Source: Saturnia japonica (taxonomy: Eukaryota; Arthropoda; Insecta; Lepidoptera; Saturniidae). Taken from it: 64,000 nucleotides of DNA. The notes under the pieces are model-generated. The model was not told where the DNA came from. It ran no database searches and was given only the letters and a program-made list of their open reading frames with translations. Positions 33,933 through 44,870 of the stretch are shown piece after piece. Where the stretch lies: positions 7,254,690 to 7,318,689 of the forward strand of contig CM065328.1 of assembly GCA_033032175.1 (NCBI GenBank), in the 5' to 3' direction. Position 1 is the stretch's first letter, and each line of letters begins with the position of its first letter. Position numbers and translations under genes: made by a program.

Positions 33933-36326
33933 TTATTCTTTATAGTTTGGCTTTTTCATTGTACATTTTCTAACAGGCCGAGATTTACTTATTAATACAG
34001 GTTGCTGTACAGGTAATGGTGTAGACGGGTTATCTTGAAGAGGTTCACGGGATTCTGATGCACTGTTTGTATCCCGAGTAGCTTTCGAACTTTGGTCTAA
34101 ATGTGGTGGCTGACCATCGTTCTCTTTCGCCCGCTCCGGCTGCGATCTCTCCACTCGGTCCCGCTCGCGTTCGCTATCCATATGTTGGCCTATATTTGGG
34201 CAAACTAAGTAATTCCTAGTCCTCCGCTTTAGCTGATCGATATGACGATGTACTCGATTACCCTGCTCATCGGTTACCTTATAATTAGACGGTCCACTGC
34301 AAGCTTCCACTCTACCTGGAAGCCATTTCTCCCCTTTGAGATATTGGCGATACCAAATATCCTCCTCCGCATCTACTACTCTTTCCGCGCCCCCCGCGTC
34401 TAATACTTGTCGCTGCTGCGCTTGTTTTACTCGTAATTCCCTATTGGGCTTAATAATATATAATCGCGTTCTTAATCGCCTACCTAACATATAAACAGCT
34501 GGACACTCGCCAGTAGACGCATGTTCGGTATTCCGATAGTATAAAAGATATGTATTCAATGCCTGTGTGATATTTTCCTTTTCAAACACTGCCTTTTTGA
34601 CAACTCTTTTAATGGTTCTAACAGCATTTTCAGCGGCACCGTTCGATGCTGGATGGTATGGAGCTGTAAATATGTGTTCTATTCCATGAGTCTGAACAAA
34701 TTTTTCGAATTCTTTGCTGGTAAAAGGAGGACCGTTATCTGTTACTATTTGTCGGGGTAGACCCCACCTACTATAAAGCTCATTTAACTTTTCTAACGTA
34801 CTACTCGCTGCAGTACTGGCTACATTAAACACTTCGATCCATTTAGACATTGCATCGACTACCACCAGGTAAGTTTTCCCAAAAATTGGACCCATGAAGT
34901 CTAAATGTATTCGCGACCAAGGCCTACTAGGCCATGGCCACGGTCGTGGTGTTTGCTTGGGTGGCGCATCCGCGTGCGCCGCGCACGTCTTGCACCCGCG
35001 ACACATCACCTCGATAGCCTCGTCTAAACCTGCCCACCATACGTAACTACGAGCCAATGACTTCGATTTTACGATACCCATGTGAGGTTCATGCAATAGA
35101 GTTAAAACTTTTCCCCTACAATTTTCCGGAATTACCACCCTATGACCCCACATTATACATCCTAACTCTTCATATAACTCATTTTTCCGATTGAAGTATG
35201 GCTGCATACCTACTATCTCACACTTCTCCGGCCACCCATCTCTAATGTAAGCTAACACTCTACTACAAATACTATCTTTTACCGTACCCTTCTTAATATC
35301 CTTGTGATTTAACAAAAATACGTCCTGAGCAAAGTGCAAATAAGTTTGCTCTGGTGGTTTTTGCGAAACCGAATTCTTATCTGGCACCGGCAATCGCGAC
35401 AACCCGTCCGCGCTGTTTAGTGTCGTACGAATGTACTCAATATCATAATTATACGCAGATAGAATTATAGCCCATCTCTGCATACGACTAGGCGTCATTG
35501 TGGGAATCCCTGTATTTGATCCGAATATGGAAACTAAAGGTTTATGATCAGTTTGAAGAATAAAATATCGGCCATAAATATATTGATGAAACTTTTTTAC
35601 ACTAAAAATTATTGCCAATGCCTCCTTGTGTATTTGGGAGTAGTTTTTCTCAGCACTGGTGAGTGTACGAGACACGAAGGCCACGGGGCGCTCCGTGCCG
35701 TTCGCGGTCGGCTGTGACAGTACGCCCCCCAGCCCCGCCGCACTCGCATCACACGTCACTATCAACTCTTTATTTGGATCATAATGTGCTAATACTTGTG
35801 AACTAATTAAACTTCTTTTGATCCCTTCAAAAGACTCTTTACAATCAAGAGACCAGTGCCATGGAACCTTCTTCCTAAGTAGATTATATAAGGGAACTAG
35901 TCTGTGGCTAAAATTATGAATAAACTTTGAAAAGAAATTGGCTAGACCCAAAAACGAACGCAACTCGAACACGTTTTGTGGACTCGGTATTTTACTGACG
36001 GCTTCTATTTTCTTTGGATCTGCTCTGAGACCATCCTTAGAGAGAACGTACCCGAGATAGGATACTTCTTGTACCAAGAAAACGCATTTTGTTTTTTTAA
36101 GGCGTAGTCCATTTTCAAGTAAACGCTGAAACACTAGTTCGAGCGCGTTTAAGTGTTCCGACTTCGTACGACCTCCAATTATAACATCCTCGATAAAGAC
36201 AGCCACGTTCGTTATTCCCGTGAACAGGTTGGTCATGATACGTTGGAAAATTCCCGGACTCGAGGACAAACCAAAAACTAAACGATTGTATCGAAATAAG
36301 CCACGATGCGTATTGATAACTGTGTA
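33933..36326 (-). pseudogene. pol: pol part 2: RT (C-terminal), RNase H, integrase
   Basis: This is the downstream part of the gag-pol frame after the frameshift; it has no start codon of its own. Counting from 36269: the RT catalytic box reads VFIEDVIIGG (residues 24-33), where F-x-DD is expected, so the first Asp is Glu. RNase H has the D-E-D set (CDAS at 173, HKEA at 214, TDHK at 240). The integrase has an HHCC-type finger (H393, H396, then a cysteine cluster 423-429) and an intact D457, D511, E547 triad with 35 residues between the last two, in IHLDFMG, VTDNGPPF and GAAENAV. The ~230-residue tail is basic and ends in R-P-V-R-K-C-T-M-K-K. Stop lies about 67 bases before the polypurine tract. 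Confidence 0.85.
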
Positions 36327-38146
36327 TTTTTTGATTCGTCCAGTTCTATTTGATTATACGATTGAGATAAATCTAATTTACTAAAATATTGAGCTCCGTT
36401 CAATACTACCAGTACATCGTCGAAACGGGGCAAAGGATATCGATCGACCATCAATGCGGGATTTAAAGTAGACTTATAATCAACGCAAACCCTGAGCGAA
36501 CCGTCCGGCTTATTAACGGGAACGAGCGGTGAGGCCCAGTCGGAGCAGTCAACCGGCTCGATGACTCCGGCACGCAGCATCGCATCGAGCTCAGCATCAA
36601 CGCGATCGCGTAGCGCGAATGGCAGTGGCCGCGCGCGACTGAACACCGGTACAGCGTTATCGCGCACCCGCAACTTCGCCTTGCCTCCCGTGAACCTTCC
36701 CAGACTGCCATCGAACAACTGCTTAAATCTGTCGATCAGTTTACATACGTGATTTTCAACATGCTCAATATTATGCTTCATCGTAGTTTCTTCATATAAT
36801 TTACTATTAAAACAATTAAAAGTAGGAATATTTATTTTCAATTCCGTCAACCACTGCCTACCCAGTAACGAAGTTGTACCCCCATCAATAACAAACAATT
36901 CTAAGTTCTTAACTTTATCTAGATACCGTACTGACGGCTTAATATTCCCTAACGGTCGAATACTAGAACCATCATAAAATTTTAAACATATATTGTAGGG
37001 CTGTATGAACTTATTACTAAAATATTTAACATATGTATCTTTACTGATACATGAAATTGGTGTACCGGTATCTATTTCCATGTATATAATTTTTCCATCA
37101 ATAGATAATGGTAAACTCACAGCTTTGTAATTCCTTAGTCCGATCTGATTTAAGTAGACACCATCTTCCTCGCAGTCTTCGTTAGAAGATACTACCACCT
37201 GATCGCCCTCCGTCTCGCCGTAGTAAAATCCCCGACCGCAAGCCAACCTAGATTTGCTTGCTCCCGCAGCGCCGACAGGACTCGATACCGAGCCGGCCGC
37301 AGCCGCTCCGCAGGCCGGACCCGCTCCGCCAGTCGGACCCGCTCCACCGATCGGACCCGCTCCGCTGGCTGCTCTCGCTCCGCCAGCCGGACACATCCGC
37401 CGTATGTGGCCCGCACATTTGCACCGGCTACACATGTAATTCCGGAAACGACAAAATTTATAATTATGACCTGTCGCTCCACAGCCCCTGCACTTATCTC
37501 CTGCCAGCATTTGTTCCCGGCGTAGCGTTGGCCCGTTCTGTAAACGACCACGACGATCTCGCCCGCTGTAGGTTCCGCGAGCATACACAGTATGAACCCC
37601 AATACTCTGTAGCTTATCCGTTACTGTATCCACGGCTGCCGCGTCTCTTTCTGCCGCCACGAGTGACGTTGCAATCTTAACTGAATCCGTAAATGTTAAA
37701 TTTTCGTCCTCAGCGAAAAGTCGTTGACGAATGACGTCACCTTTAACTCCACAAACGAACTGATCCCGTAAATTGCCATTTAATGTATCGTTGAACTTAC
37801 ATTGTAATGCTAACTTCTTGAGTTCTGCTACATATTCGGTGATACTTTCGTCAGCTTGTTGCCGTCTCTGACGAAATCGAAATCTTTCTGCTAAGACAGA
37901 TGGTTTCGGCTGTAAATGTGCACTCAACAGTTCCTTGGCCTCTTTGTAGGTCAACTCCGCAGGTCTTTTAGGACTTGATAAATTTACCAACAGTTCGTAG
38001 GCGTCGTCTCCCATCACCGCAATCATGGTCGGTAATTGTAGGTTTTCAGCTACATTATTCACCTTCATAAACATGTCCATGCGATCAGTATACAAGTTCC
38101 ATGAACCTGTTTTTAAATTAAATTCGGTTATTTTGCCGATCGACAT
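36278..38146 (-). pseudogene. gag-pol: gag, protease and RT N-terminal half
   Basis: The true start is probably the ATG at 38146; the frame is also open to a GTG at 38158, but that lies in the primer-binding site. Numbered from 38158: capsid-like region up to ~200; two CCHC knuckles CRGCGATGHNYKFC (223-236) and CSRCKCAGHIRRMC (243-256); a Gly/Ala/Pro linker with GGAGP repeats (~261-300); protease DTGT at 363-366 followed by LLGRQWLTEL; RT from ~480 with WASPLVPVNKPDGSLRVCVD and KLDLSQSYNQI. The frame derails after LDESK because the T6 run at 36327-36332 (A6 on the coding strand) appears to be one base short. It then hits a stop at 36278. Downstream pol continues in another frame. Confidence 0.85.
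37240..37400 (-). repeat. GGAGP-coding minisatellite in gag
   Basis: Short GC-rich direct repeats (unit about 15 bases, plus-strand GACCCGCTCC) encode the Gly-Ala-Pro linker between the zinc knuckles and protease. Open frames on the other strands here are by-products of this composition. Confidence 0.6.
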
Positions 38147-38158
38147 CCTCGTCGCCAC
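38140..38158 (-). promoter_or_regulatory. Primer-binding site overlapping the gag start
   Basis: Minus strand just inside the 5' LTR: G then TGGCGACGAGGATGTCG. A TGG start fits pairing with the CCA end of a tRNA primer; which tRNA I cannot say. The gag ATG lies inside this string. Confidence 0.55.
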
Positions 38159-38305
38159 TGTAATATCTCGGATAATTTAGATTTAAACTAAAACACTCGT
38201 GCACTGTCAGACATTTCTTTCATAGTGAAACATGTACTCTCCACCCCACATAACTGTATCTTTATTTCTATGTACCTACATATAAAATACTCTTAATACA
38301 CTACA
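38159..38305 (-). repeat. 5' LTR, 147 bp
   Basis: Same length as the other LTR and co-terminal with it; followed on the plus strand by AAAAC (38306-38310). Should contain the retrotransposon promoter; plus-strand TATTTT/complement AT-rich text is present but no clear TATA box can be assigned. Confidence 0.9.
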
Positions 38306-38589
38306 AAAACATAAGTGACCAATAACTTTATAATAATGTCGGGTTTGAGTAGATTTCATAATGGTATAACTCATTATTATATCTTATGTAAATAGTGAAT
38401 TATTGCTATTATTGTAGAAAAGGAGCAAATATCAATAAATACCAAAATATTTATTAAGGTAATATTTTTTACATTAAATTGTACCTGACCATTAAGGTTT
38501 ATTAAAAATCATCACTAGATATTAATAATGAATAAAATGAGCTTATTAATTTAAAACCAAATGCTTACATATTAACAAATTTAATGCAC

Positions 38590-39466
38590 ATGTTTTAAAA
38601 TAGTTAGTTGATGTGGTGCTCGAGGAAATCGAGCTTGATCCTTCGACCTCTACGCGAGCAATAGCTCGACGCACAGGAAATGGAAAATCGACCGTGCACG
38701 ACATTTTAAAAAAGAATAATTTGCACCCATTTCGTGTGACACGAGTGCAAACTCTTGAATCAAGAGATTATGATTCACGATTGCGTTTCTACCGACAAAT
38801 GCTAACAAAGATTGAGGAAGACCAGCAGTTTTTTAATAAAATTCTCTGGAGCGATGAGTCAACACTCAAATGAGATGGCTATTTGAATATGCACAATGTA
38901 CATAGTTGGCAACTGGAAAATCCGTATCTTATGCGTGAAGATAGATCACAATACCAATTTAAAATAAATTATTGGACTAGAATATTGAATGGGAAAATAA
39001 TAAGCCCATTTGAATTATCGGAGAATCTAACTGGCGAAAATTATTCGGAGTTTCTGCAGAATGATCTTCCTAATTTATTAGAAGAGGTGCCCCAGGAGCT
39101 GAGGGAATCTTATTGCGGCTTGAAATTACGGCTTTAAATGGCGGCTGTCTTGCGCATTATGCTGTACGTGTTAGTACGTAATAAAATAATACATACCCAA
39201 ACAGATATATCGGGCGTCTGGGGCCAATTTTGTGGCCTCCACGTTCACCAGACCTAAATCCACTGGATTTTTTTTATTGGGGCTGCCTCAAAGGAGACAT
39301 GTACCGTAAGCCGATCAGGTCCTTAGAAGACTTACGTATCAGTGTCAGAGCAGCCGCATTAAAAATAAGTAATCAACGATATACGAGACTGCTCAAAAGA
39401 GCATTTATCCGTAGATGTGGAGCCTGCATAAGAGTGAATGGCAAACAATTTGAACATTTATTATGA
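38590..39466 (+). pseudogene. Tc1/mariner-family (IS630 superfamily) transposase, broken
   Basis: Three consecutive pieces of one transposase. Piece 1 (38613-38873; first codon GTG, N-terminus lost) has a helix-turn-helix (STRAIARRTGNGKSTVHDIL) and the first catalytic Asp in ILWSDEST (38853). It stops at TGA 38871. Piece 2 (38874-39135) carries the L-M-R-E-D-R-S-Q-Y-Q-F segment and EVPQELRES, then shifts frame. The next bases read ALNGGCLAHYA, where the family pattern is x-x-DG-x-x-AHYA: the second Asp (codon 39140-39142) is Gly. Piece 3 (about 39209-39466) has WPPRSPDLNPLDFFYWG with the third Asp at 39251 and ends RVNGKQFEHLL. Roughly 285 residues remain. Inactive by at least four defects. 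The protein would cut at the TIRs and insert at TA. Confidence 0.85.
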
Positions 39467-39507
39467 ATTATGTAATACCATATAAAGTACTATTAATGTT
39501 AAATGTT

Positions 39508-40076
39508 GTTTTTTATTAAACTTCAAATGGTTAGGTGCAGTTGAATATAAAAAATATTACCATATTAAATATTTTGTTATTTAATCAAATTTGGTCCTTT
39601 TCTACTTTAATAGCAATAATTCACTATTTACATAAGATACAGTAATGAATTATACCATTATGAAATCTTCTCAAAACCGACATTATTTTAAAATTATTGG
39701 TCACTCATGTTTTCATACACTTTTTTTATACCCAAGAAACTTAAACTTTGTAAAAAAAATATTTTAGCAAATTTCTCACAGAAAAATTAATTCAAGTTTT
39801 TTTTAATAGTACCATAGCTAATCAAACTATTTACTGCTTTTCGATTGGCATAGTTAGCGTATAATAATAGGTCAACAAAAAACCGAAAGAATTCAGTCAT
39901 TTGTGGTCGCAGTGTACAAGAATGTAACAACAAGGTAAAAATTTGTAGTTTTTTATTTAAAAAAATCATATCTTAGGTACTACCTAGGATATATTTTGTT
40001 TCGCATTTTTTTCTGAACGGCCATAAGTTCTTCTATAAGCCATTTCAAGGTTATCCATTCATTACCGGACAGCCTG
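39508..40076 (-). repeat. Right TIR of the mariner-like element
   Basis: Inverted copy of 33338-33705 joined to 38311-38510. The right copy is uninterrupted and shows what the left one looked like before the LTR element arrived, including ATGAAAACATGAGTGACC across the insertion point. Confidence 0.85.
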
Positions 40077-40112
40077 TATATATACAAGAATTGCTCACTT
40101 AATATAATACGA

Positions 40113-41194
40113 TATTTGTAAAGTGGTAGCGGAAGGTGATTATAGTGTCTAATTATAATAGTTATAGTCGGCAAGATACAAACAAGGAGATGCCAAGGAA
40201 GATTGACGCCAGGCAGGCGACTGGTCGTAAAACACCTATCAAACTCTCAGTTCACAACAAGAAGGAAGAAAGTATATTGCGTCTAGCCTATTTATGCGGG
40301 AAAAGGTTAATAAATTTAATGTATAGATTTTTATAGTAAATGAATGTTGCAAATATAACAATATCTTGCAAAGGCAGAAATTACTAGCTCGAGGTCTATG
40401 TCTCGTGTGATCGATGCCGAAAGCGCTACTCGTATTTATGGCACTCGACTGAATTCACTCTGGCACGATAACCTATCCTCGGTCGTTACAAATATTTCCT
40501 AAAGATCATTCGAAAATATAGAAGTAAATTTTTACAATACTTACAGAAGCTGTGAAATGTGTTTTTGTTAACATTTTAAAACCAATATTTCCTAAATGAA
40601 TTAAAAAATGTCATTAATGGAAAAATGGTTGAAAACCTCAAGAAAATTGATTTTTCTTCAACGATGTAAATCCGTCTGCGGTCGAGAACATCAATCACAA
40701 TACTGTTCTGTATTTAAACTGTTTGTGTCACTAAAGGGATTACAAGTTTAATACTCTCAAAAGATAAATTCTACAATTCAACGCAAACCAAGATTAAGAC
40801 TAATGGTCGGTAATAATCGTTCCACTAAACGCCCACTTAGGACTCGGGTAACGGTTTTCATGAGTATTTGAGTCTTTGTCGTTTGTTTTGACCCGTTGGT
40901 ACTAAAGTTAAACAATTTTATAATAATTCACTATATAATAGGTACTTTCTACATATGCCATTAATTATTATTTTCAATCCAATCATCCAATCCAAAATTA
41001 TCAAATCAATCAAAATTGTTTTATTTTACCAATTGTTTGAAATTATTGTTAACGTTTCTTGTATTCTACCAAGTATGAAATCACGTATACATCCCGTTTA
41101 CAAAATTTTGTCAAAGTCAGTTAAAAATTAATTAAATTAAAAAAAAAAAAACTTTTTGCGGTTCCTAAAATTTTAGGGAAAATTCTCATAGCGC
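40113..41194. other. No recognised feature
   Basis: AT-rich; a 66-codon frame at 40136-40336 lacks motif and proper start. Confidence 0.5.
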
Positions 41195-41520
41195 ATCATT
41201 CATCGAATGACTATTACTTCCCGTGTACAAAAATCAGAATCAAAAGCGGATAAGATTTTTTTTTTTTTTTTTCTAAAAGTAATATTGAAATTTCATAAAA
41301 ACTATCAATTGACGAATGATGTAGATACAACTAACAAGCTAACAAATTTCATGAGAATCGATGAAGCCGTTTTTGAGCTAAATCCGGATACAAACATACA
41401 TCATTACAGTCAATTTTTTTATGCCATATTCGTGATCATTGTCCACATAGAGTATGCCTACCGGGGAATTTGGAAAAAATTACATGTACAGACAGAACTA
41501 AGAATTTATTAATAAACATA
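41195..41520 (-). mobile_element. Helitron-like fragment, fourth family
   Basis: Minus strand: TTAATAAATTCTTAGTTCTG then TCTGTACATGTAATTTTTTC, colinear with the 5' part of the complete element at 51606-52125 and with 53180-53285. It includes the complement of CATGAGAATCGATGAAGCCG. No CTAGT end seen. Confidence 0.5.
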
Positions 41521-42930
41521 ATTATATTTTGGTTATATTATATTTATTCTAGTAACTCATAACTTATAGTGTAAAGAGTAAACAACTAGATGACTTGTGC
41601 GAATATTGCGCATATTATATGAATATTGTAAATGGCCTAACAGCTAACTTGTTAGGTAAAAAGATTTTGAACAGATGGCACCTCGTGTTAGTTGATTATG
41701 TGTGTCTATATCTTTATGTGGCATTGTAGCTTCCAAATGGCTGAATCGATTTTGTTTTTGTTTGAAAGTTGACTTCATTGAGTGTTCTTAGCTATGATTC
41801 AATAAAATATGTTCAGCTGATAAGTTGTGTCCTAGTGGATAAATGAATGTAAGAATCTTGCACAAGTCTGATCGAGTCGAAATTTGGTATTTTGTTAATT
41901 CAATGCTTATAGATTAACACGGAAACCTTGACCTGATAGTACATCATCATCTGGAATTTGCAGGATACCTTTAACATTACCCACCAATTCACGACAGAGA
42001 TATCGTGCTTGTGTTCATAGGAACGGTCTCAATGAATTACTTCTGTCGGGGATTTTAACCGACATCAAAAAAAGAAGCAGGTTACTGATTACGAATGTTT
42101 TTTTTATGGATCGATTTGGATGATTCTTTTTCGTTACATAGGGGATATCTCAAGGGTGGTTCCATTTTAATTTCATTAGTATTGGATCTTCAACTTTGAA
42201 CATACACCGGGGAACTTCTCAAAAATTGTCTTGTTTTTAAATTTTTAACGTACACTGTGCCCGTCAACATGCGGCATTTGTATTAAAAAAGCAAAATTTT
42301 ATTCTCATTTAATGTATTTATTAGGACATCAAATTATTTATCAAAGTAAAAAATTCGTTGCCTAAACTTGGCACTAACAAAATTACTTATAATAAAATTA
42401 AAACTCATATTCAAAATTCATAAAATAAAACTTCAAATGAGTTCTACACACTTATTTAAAACAGGCATTTACAGTTGTAATACATCCATAATTTTAACAT
42501 TTTTTAAGTTCGCCAAATATCGAATTCAGATTGAAGTTTGAATCAAGAATTTTACAGTCACTGGACCAGTAAGTGATTATTTTGTACTAGCCTTTTCGTT
42601 TTATTATCACAAATCAAAGTGAGAGAAAAATCTTGCCATTTCAAGTCAACGAAGTATTTAAGAAAATAAAAAATGTTCACAGAAGCGTTGCAAATAAAAT
42701 TGTGACTCAATAAAAATACTTGAAATAAATGCTGCAATCTTTCTGCAAAATGGACTTTCTCTTAGAAAAAGCAATATTTTATTGAAATTTTATAATATTT
42801 TTTTAAATTACTTAGGTCCATAATAGCTAAGGGTTTTTAATTCTTTGTGAATAAGGTGTTCGAGTACTTAGTGCAATATAAGTTATAGTTTGAAATGATA
42901 ATATAAGACGTATAGTAAATACAGGGCATG
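41521..42930. other. Mostly unassigned; repeat string at 42050-42240
   Basis: TTTTAACCGACATCAAAAAA at about 42056 opens a stretch widespread in insect genomes (AACCGACTTCAAAAAAGGAGG consensus from memory). A partner starts at 52707. The rest is AT-rich without features. Confidence 0.35.
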
Positions 42931-42931
42931 A

Positions 42932-43500
42932 ATTGTTGCTTGGCAGAACACTTGACTAGATGTGGCGAAGGCTAGTGAGGTAAATTACTCTTAGAATGAC
43001 GACCAAGAGAAGGCCAATAAAGTGTAGGAAGATGGCCAAATATGGCACGTTGCTTGACAAGATACTTTGCTAGATGTGGCTAAGACTAGTGTTATAGTTT
43101 CTTGTAGGAGTGATGTCCGAGAGAAGGCCAACAAAGTTTAGGAAGATGGCCAAATATAGTGACGGCGTTTTGATACCAGTGCAGTACTTGTTGCTTAGTA
43201 AAACTCTTGACTAGCTGTGACGAAAGCTAGTGGAGTAGATTGCTGTTGGAGTGATAACCAGGAGAAGGCCAACAAAATGTAGGAAGATGGCCAAATATGG
43301 GGACGGCATTTGGATACAAAAGCAAGACTTGTTGCTTGGCAAGATATTTTGCTAGATGTGGCGAAGGCTAGTGTAATAGTTTCTTTTAGGAGTGATGACC
43401 GAGAAAGGCAAACAAAATGTAGGAAGATAACCAAATATGATGTAGGCATTTGCAGTAGATTTATAATGGAGTGGTAAGCAAGGAAAGGCAAAACGCTAGT
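42932..43500. repeat. Tandem (satellite-like) repeat, ~141-bp unit, A/B dimers
   Basis: Anchor TTGCT of TTGTTGCTTGGCA recurs at 42936, 43050, 43191 and 43332: spacings 114, 141 and 141. Each unit contains GCTAGATGTGGCGAAGGCTA-like text, then AGAAGGCCAACAAA-TGTAGGAAGATGGCC. Units 1 and 3 share CTTGACTAG; units 2 and 4 share TTTGCTAGATGTGGC and AGTTTCTT-TAGGAGTGATG. A decayed fifth unit follows. Unit 1 lacks about 27 bases at its end. Confidence 0.8.
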
Positions 43501-43703
43501 CTAGCAAGACCGGAACCGAAATTGATCGATGACATCATAAGCATAGGCAATTTTAAAGGAATGTAGGAATGGAGGACGTTAAAGGGAGAGAAGGCTTATT
43601 ATATAGCCTATGATGGATAGAAAAAAAGCTGATTATAATGATGATTGTTAATGCCGCAAATAAACTAGTACTGTTTGAAGTTTGAAATATATATTTTTTC
43701 TTG

Positions 43704-44062
43704 TTTATACTACAGAGGTGGCAAATAAGCATATGGCCCACCTGATGGTAAGCGGCTACTGTGGCCTATGGACGCTTGTAATACCATAGGTATACAGTAG
43801 GTATTATTTAGCCGCGATCTTTTGTAGGTTGATAGTATTTCACAAGTCGGGCTACCCCAACTACGGAGAAATCTCCAAAGAAATATATCTGTACCATACC
43901 TCTTTTGAACCCTTTTCCCCTAAGTAGCTCTGGAAACCCTACTCACCGCAGGAACACAACACTAGGTTATTTAGCTGCTATGTTATGTAGGATGGAGGTA
44001 TTCCACCAGTCGGGCTGCCCAGTGACTCAAATACAAAAAATGCAAAAAAAATCTCGGTACCC
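43704..44062 (-). mobile_element. LINE 3' UTR, family F
   Basis: Minus-strand counterpart of 6568-6815 with the fuller 3' end: complement of GAGGTGGCAAATAAGCATAT and GGCCCACCTGATGGTAAGCG, ending at the poly(A)-side near 43704. Part of the interior (GTCGGGCTACCC / GTCGGGCTGCCC) is duplicated at about 43848 and 44016. Confidence 0.6.
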
Positions 44063-44699
44063 TACATCCCTTAAATGCTTATATCAAAAATAAAGTGATA
44101 AAGTTCTCTAAAAAATAATAATAATGAATTAATAAACTATGAATTCAGAATAATAAATGAATATAATGATAAAGAAGAAAGAATCAGTGAAGTACCTTAT
44201 TTTTCACTGTAACTTGCAGGTAAAAACTTTTTTACTAAAAAAATTTTTCTTCTAAACCCCAAAGTAATGAATGCCCCGTAATAAGATTCGGCCATAAAAA
44301 GGACAGTTAAATTAATGAGTTGAATGGCCAGTCATTAAGTTCAGTTAACAGGGATTCACGTTGTCACAGCAAGGAGTGTTTGTGACAGAATAAATTCTCT
44401 TTCCCGTTGAACTGTTCACTTGTGACATACGGCTATGAAAAACAGTGAGCAGTTTGCAATGACTAGTTGCGTAATGTTGACGAACACATAAAAAAAGGCA
44501 AAATAAAAAAGCAGGTCGAGGGACACGTGGATGTCATGGTGTAAAGTCATCGAGTAGTAACTCGCACTAATGTAAAATTGGTAAAGTAAGTGTAAGTGTT
44601 AGTAAGTAAGTGAGACTGTGCCAATGTGTAAAGCACAGTATAACAAAAAAAAACAATGATCAGCAATATATCGCAAATCGTCGTTTTAAACCAGCCTTT
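44063..44699. other. No recognised feature
   Basis: AT-rich spacer. Confidence 0.5.
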
Positions 44700-44870
44700 C
44701 CGCAGCTGAAAGAACTTTGAAACGCGACAAACCAAAAGAGAGTCGCTGTGAAATTTATGGCACGGTGGTCGCAACCTAGTCTGCTAAAGATACGTACGTA
44801 CCCTTCCTCCCCTCTTGACTATTAGATAATGAATATACACCGGCTGTTTCGGTAACGCGATATTAAAGTG
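44700..44870. repeat. Module with GAAACGCGAC ... GGTGGTCGCAACC, partly duplicated
   Basis: The order GAAACGCGACAAACC, GTCGCTGTGAAATTTATGG, GGTGGTCGCAACCTAGTCTG, then again ATACACCGGCTGTTTCGGTA-ACGCGA recurs at 51275-51405. A short non-autonomous transposon or SINE; class unknown. Confidence 0.4.

Larger units (their letters stand above)
33706..38305 (-). mobile_element. Ty3/gypsy LTR retrotransposon, Mag/K02A2.6-like
   Basis: 4.6 kb: LTR, gag-PR-RT-RNaseH-IN, LTR, with a perfect AAAAC target duplication (33701-33705 and 38306-38310). Short LTRs, a single gag-pol frame by design, two zinc knuckles and no env fit the Mag lineage first described in the silkworm. Defects: one frameshift in pol and an altered RT active site, so this copy is not autonomous. 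Confidence 0.9.
33338..40076 (+). mobile_element. Tc1/mariner-like element with ~570-bp TIRs, interrupted
   Basis: Left tip AAGGATTTCCGATAATGAAT, complement of right tip CAGGCTGTCCGGTAATGAAT, flanked by TA on each side (33336-33337, 40077-40078). The inverted repeats run 33338-33705 plus 38311-38510 on the left and about 39508-40076 on the right, with few mismatches. Without the LTR retrotransposon in its left TIR it would be about 2.13 kb. The transposase is dead, so mobility would need an active relative. Confidence 0.85.
33214..40112 (+). mobile_element. Hairpin-ended repeat hosting the nested insertions
   Basis: Left part 33214-33337 (hairpin CGAGCTTCGCTCGGTG, TCTAGGTATACTTGGAATGT, CGTTGGAGCCGTTTTCGAGA) and right part 40077-40112 (TATATACAAGAATTGCTCAC) together equal the uninterrupted copy 46680-46862. 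Everything between is later insertion. Confidence 0.65.

Noticed and set aside
37192..37680. Long frames on other strands and phases over gag (136 and 140 codons)
   Set aside because: By-products of the GC-rich repeat encoding the Gly/Ala/Pro linker.
43195..43491. 98-codon minus-strand ORF
   Set aside because: Lies wholly within the 141-bp tandem array; open only because the period is a multiple of three.
42932..43500. CRISPR-like array
   Set aside because: Repeat units are ~141 bp and contiguous without short spacers, and the genome is eukaryotic.
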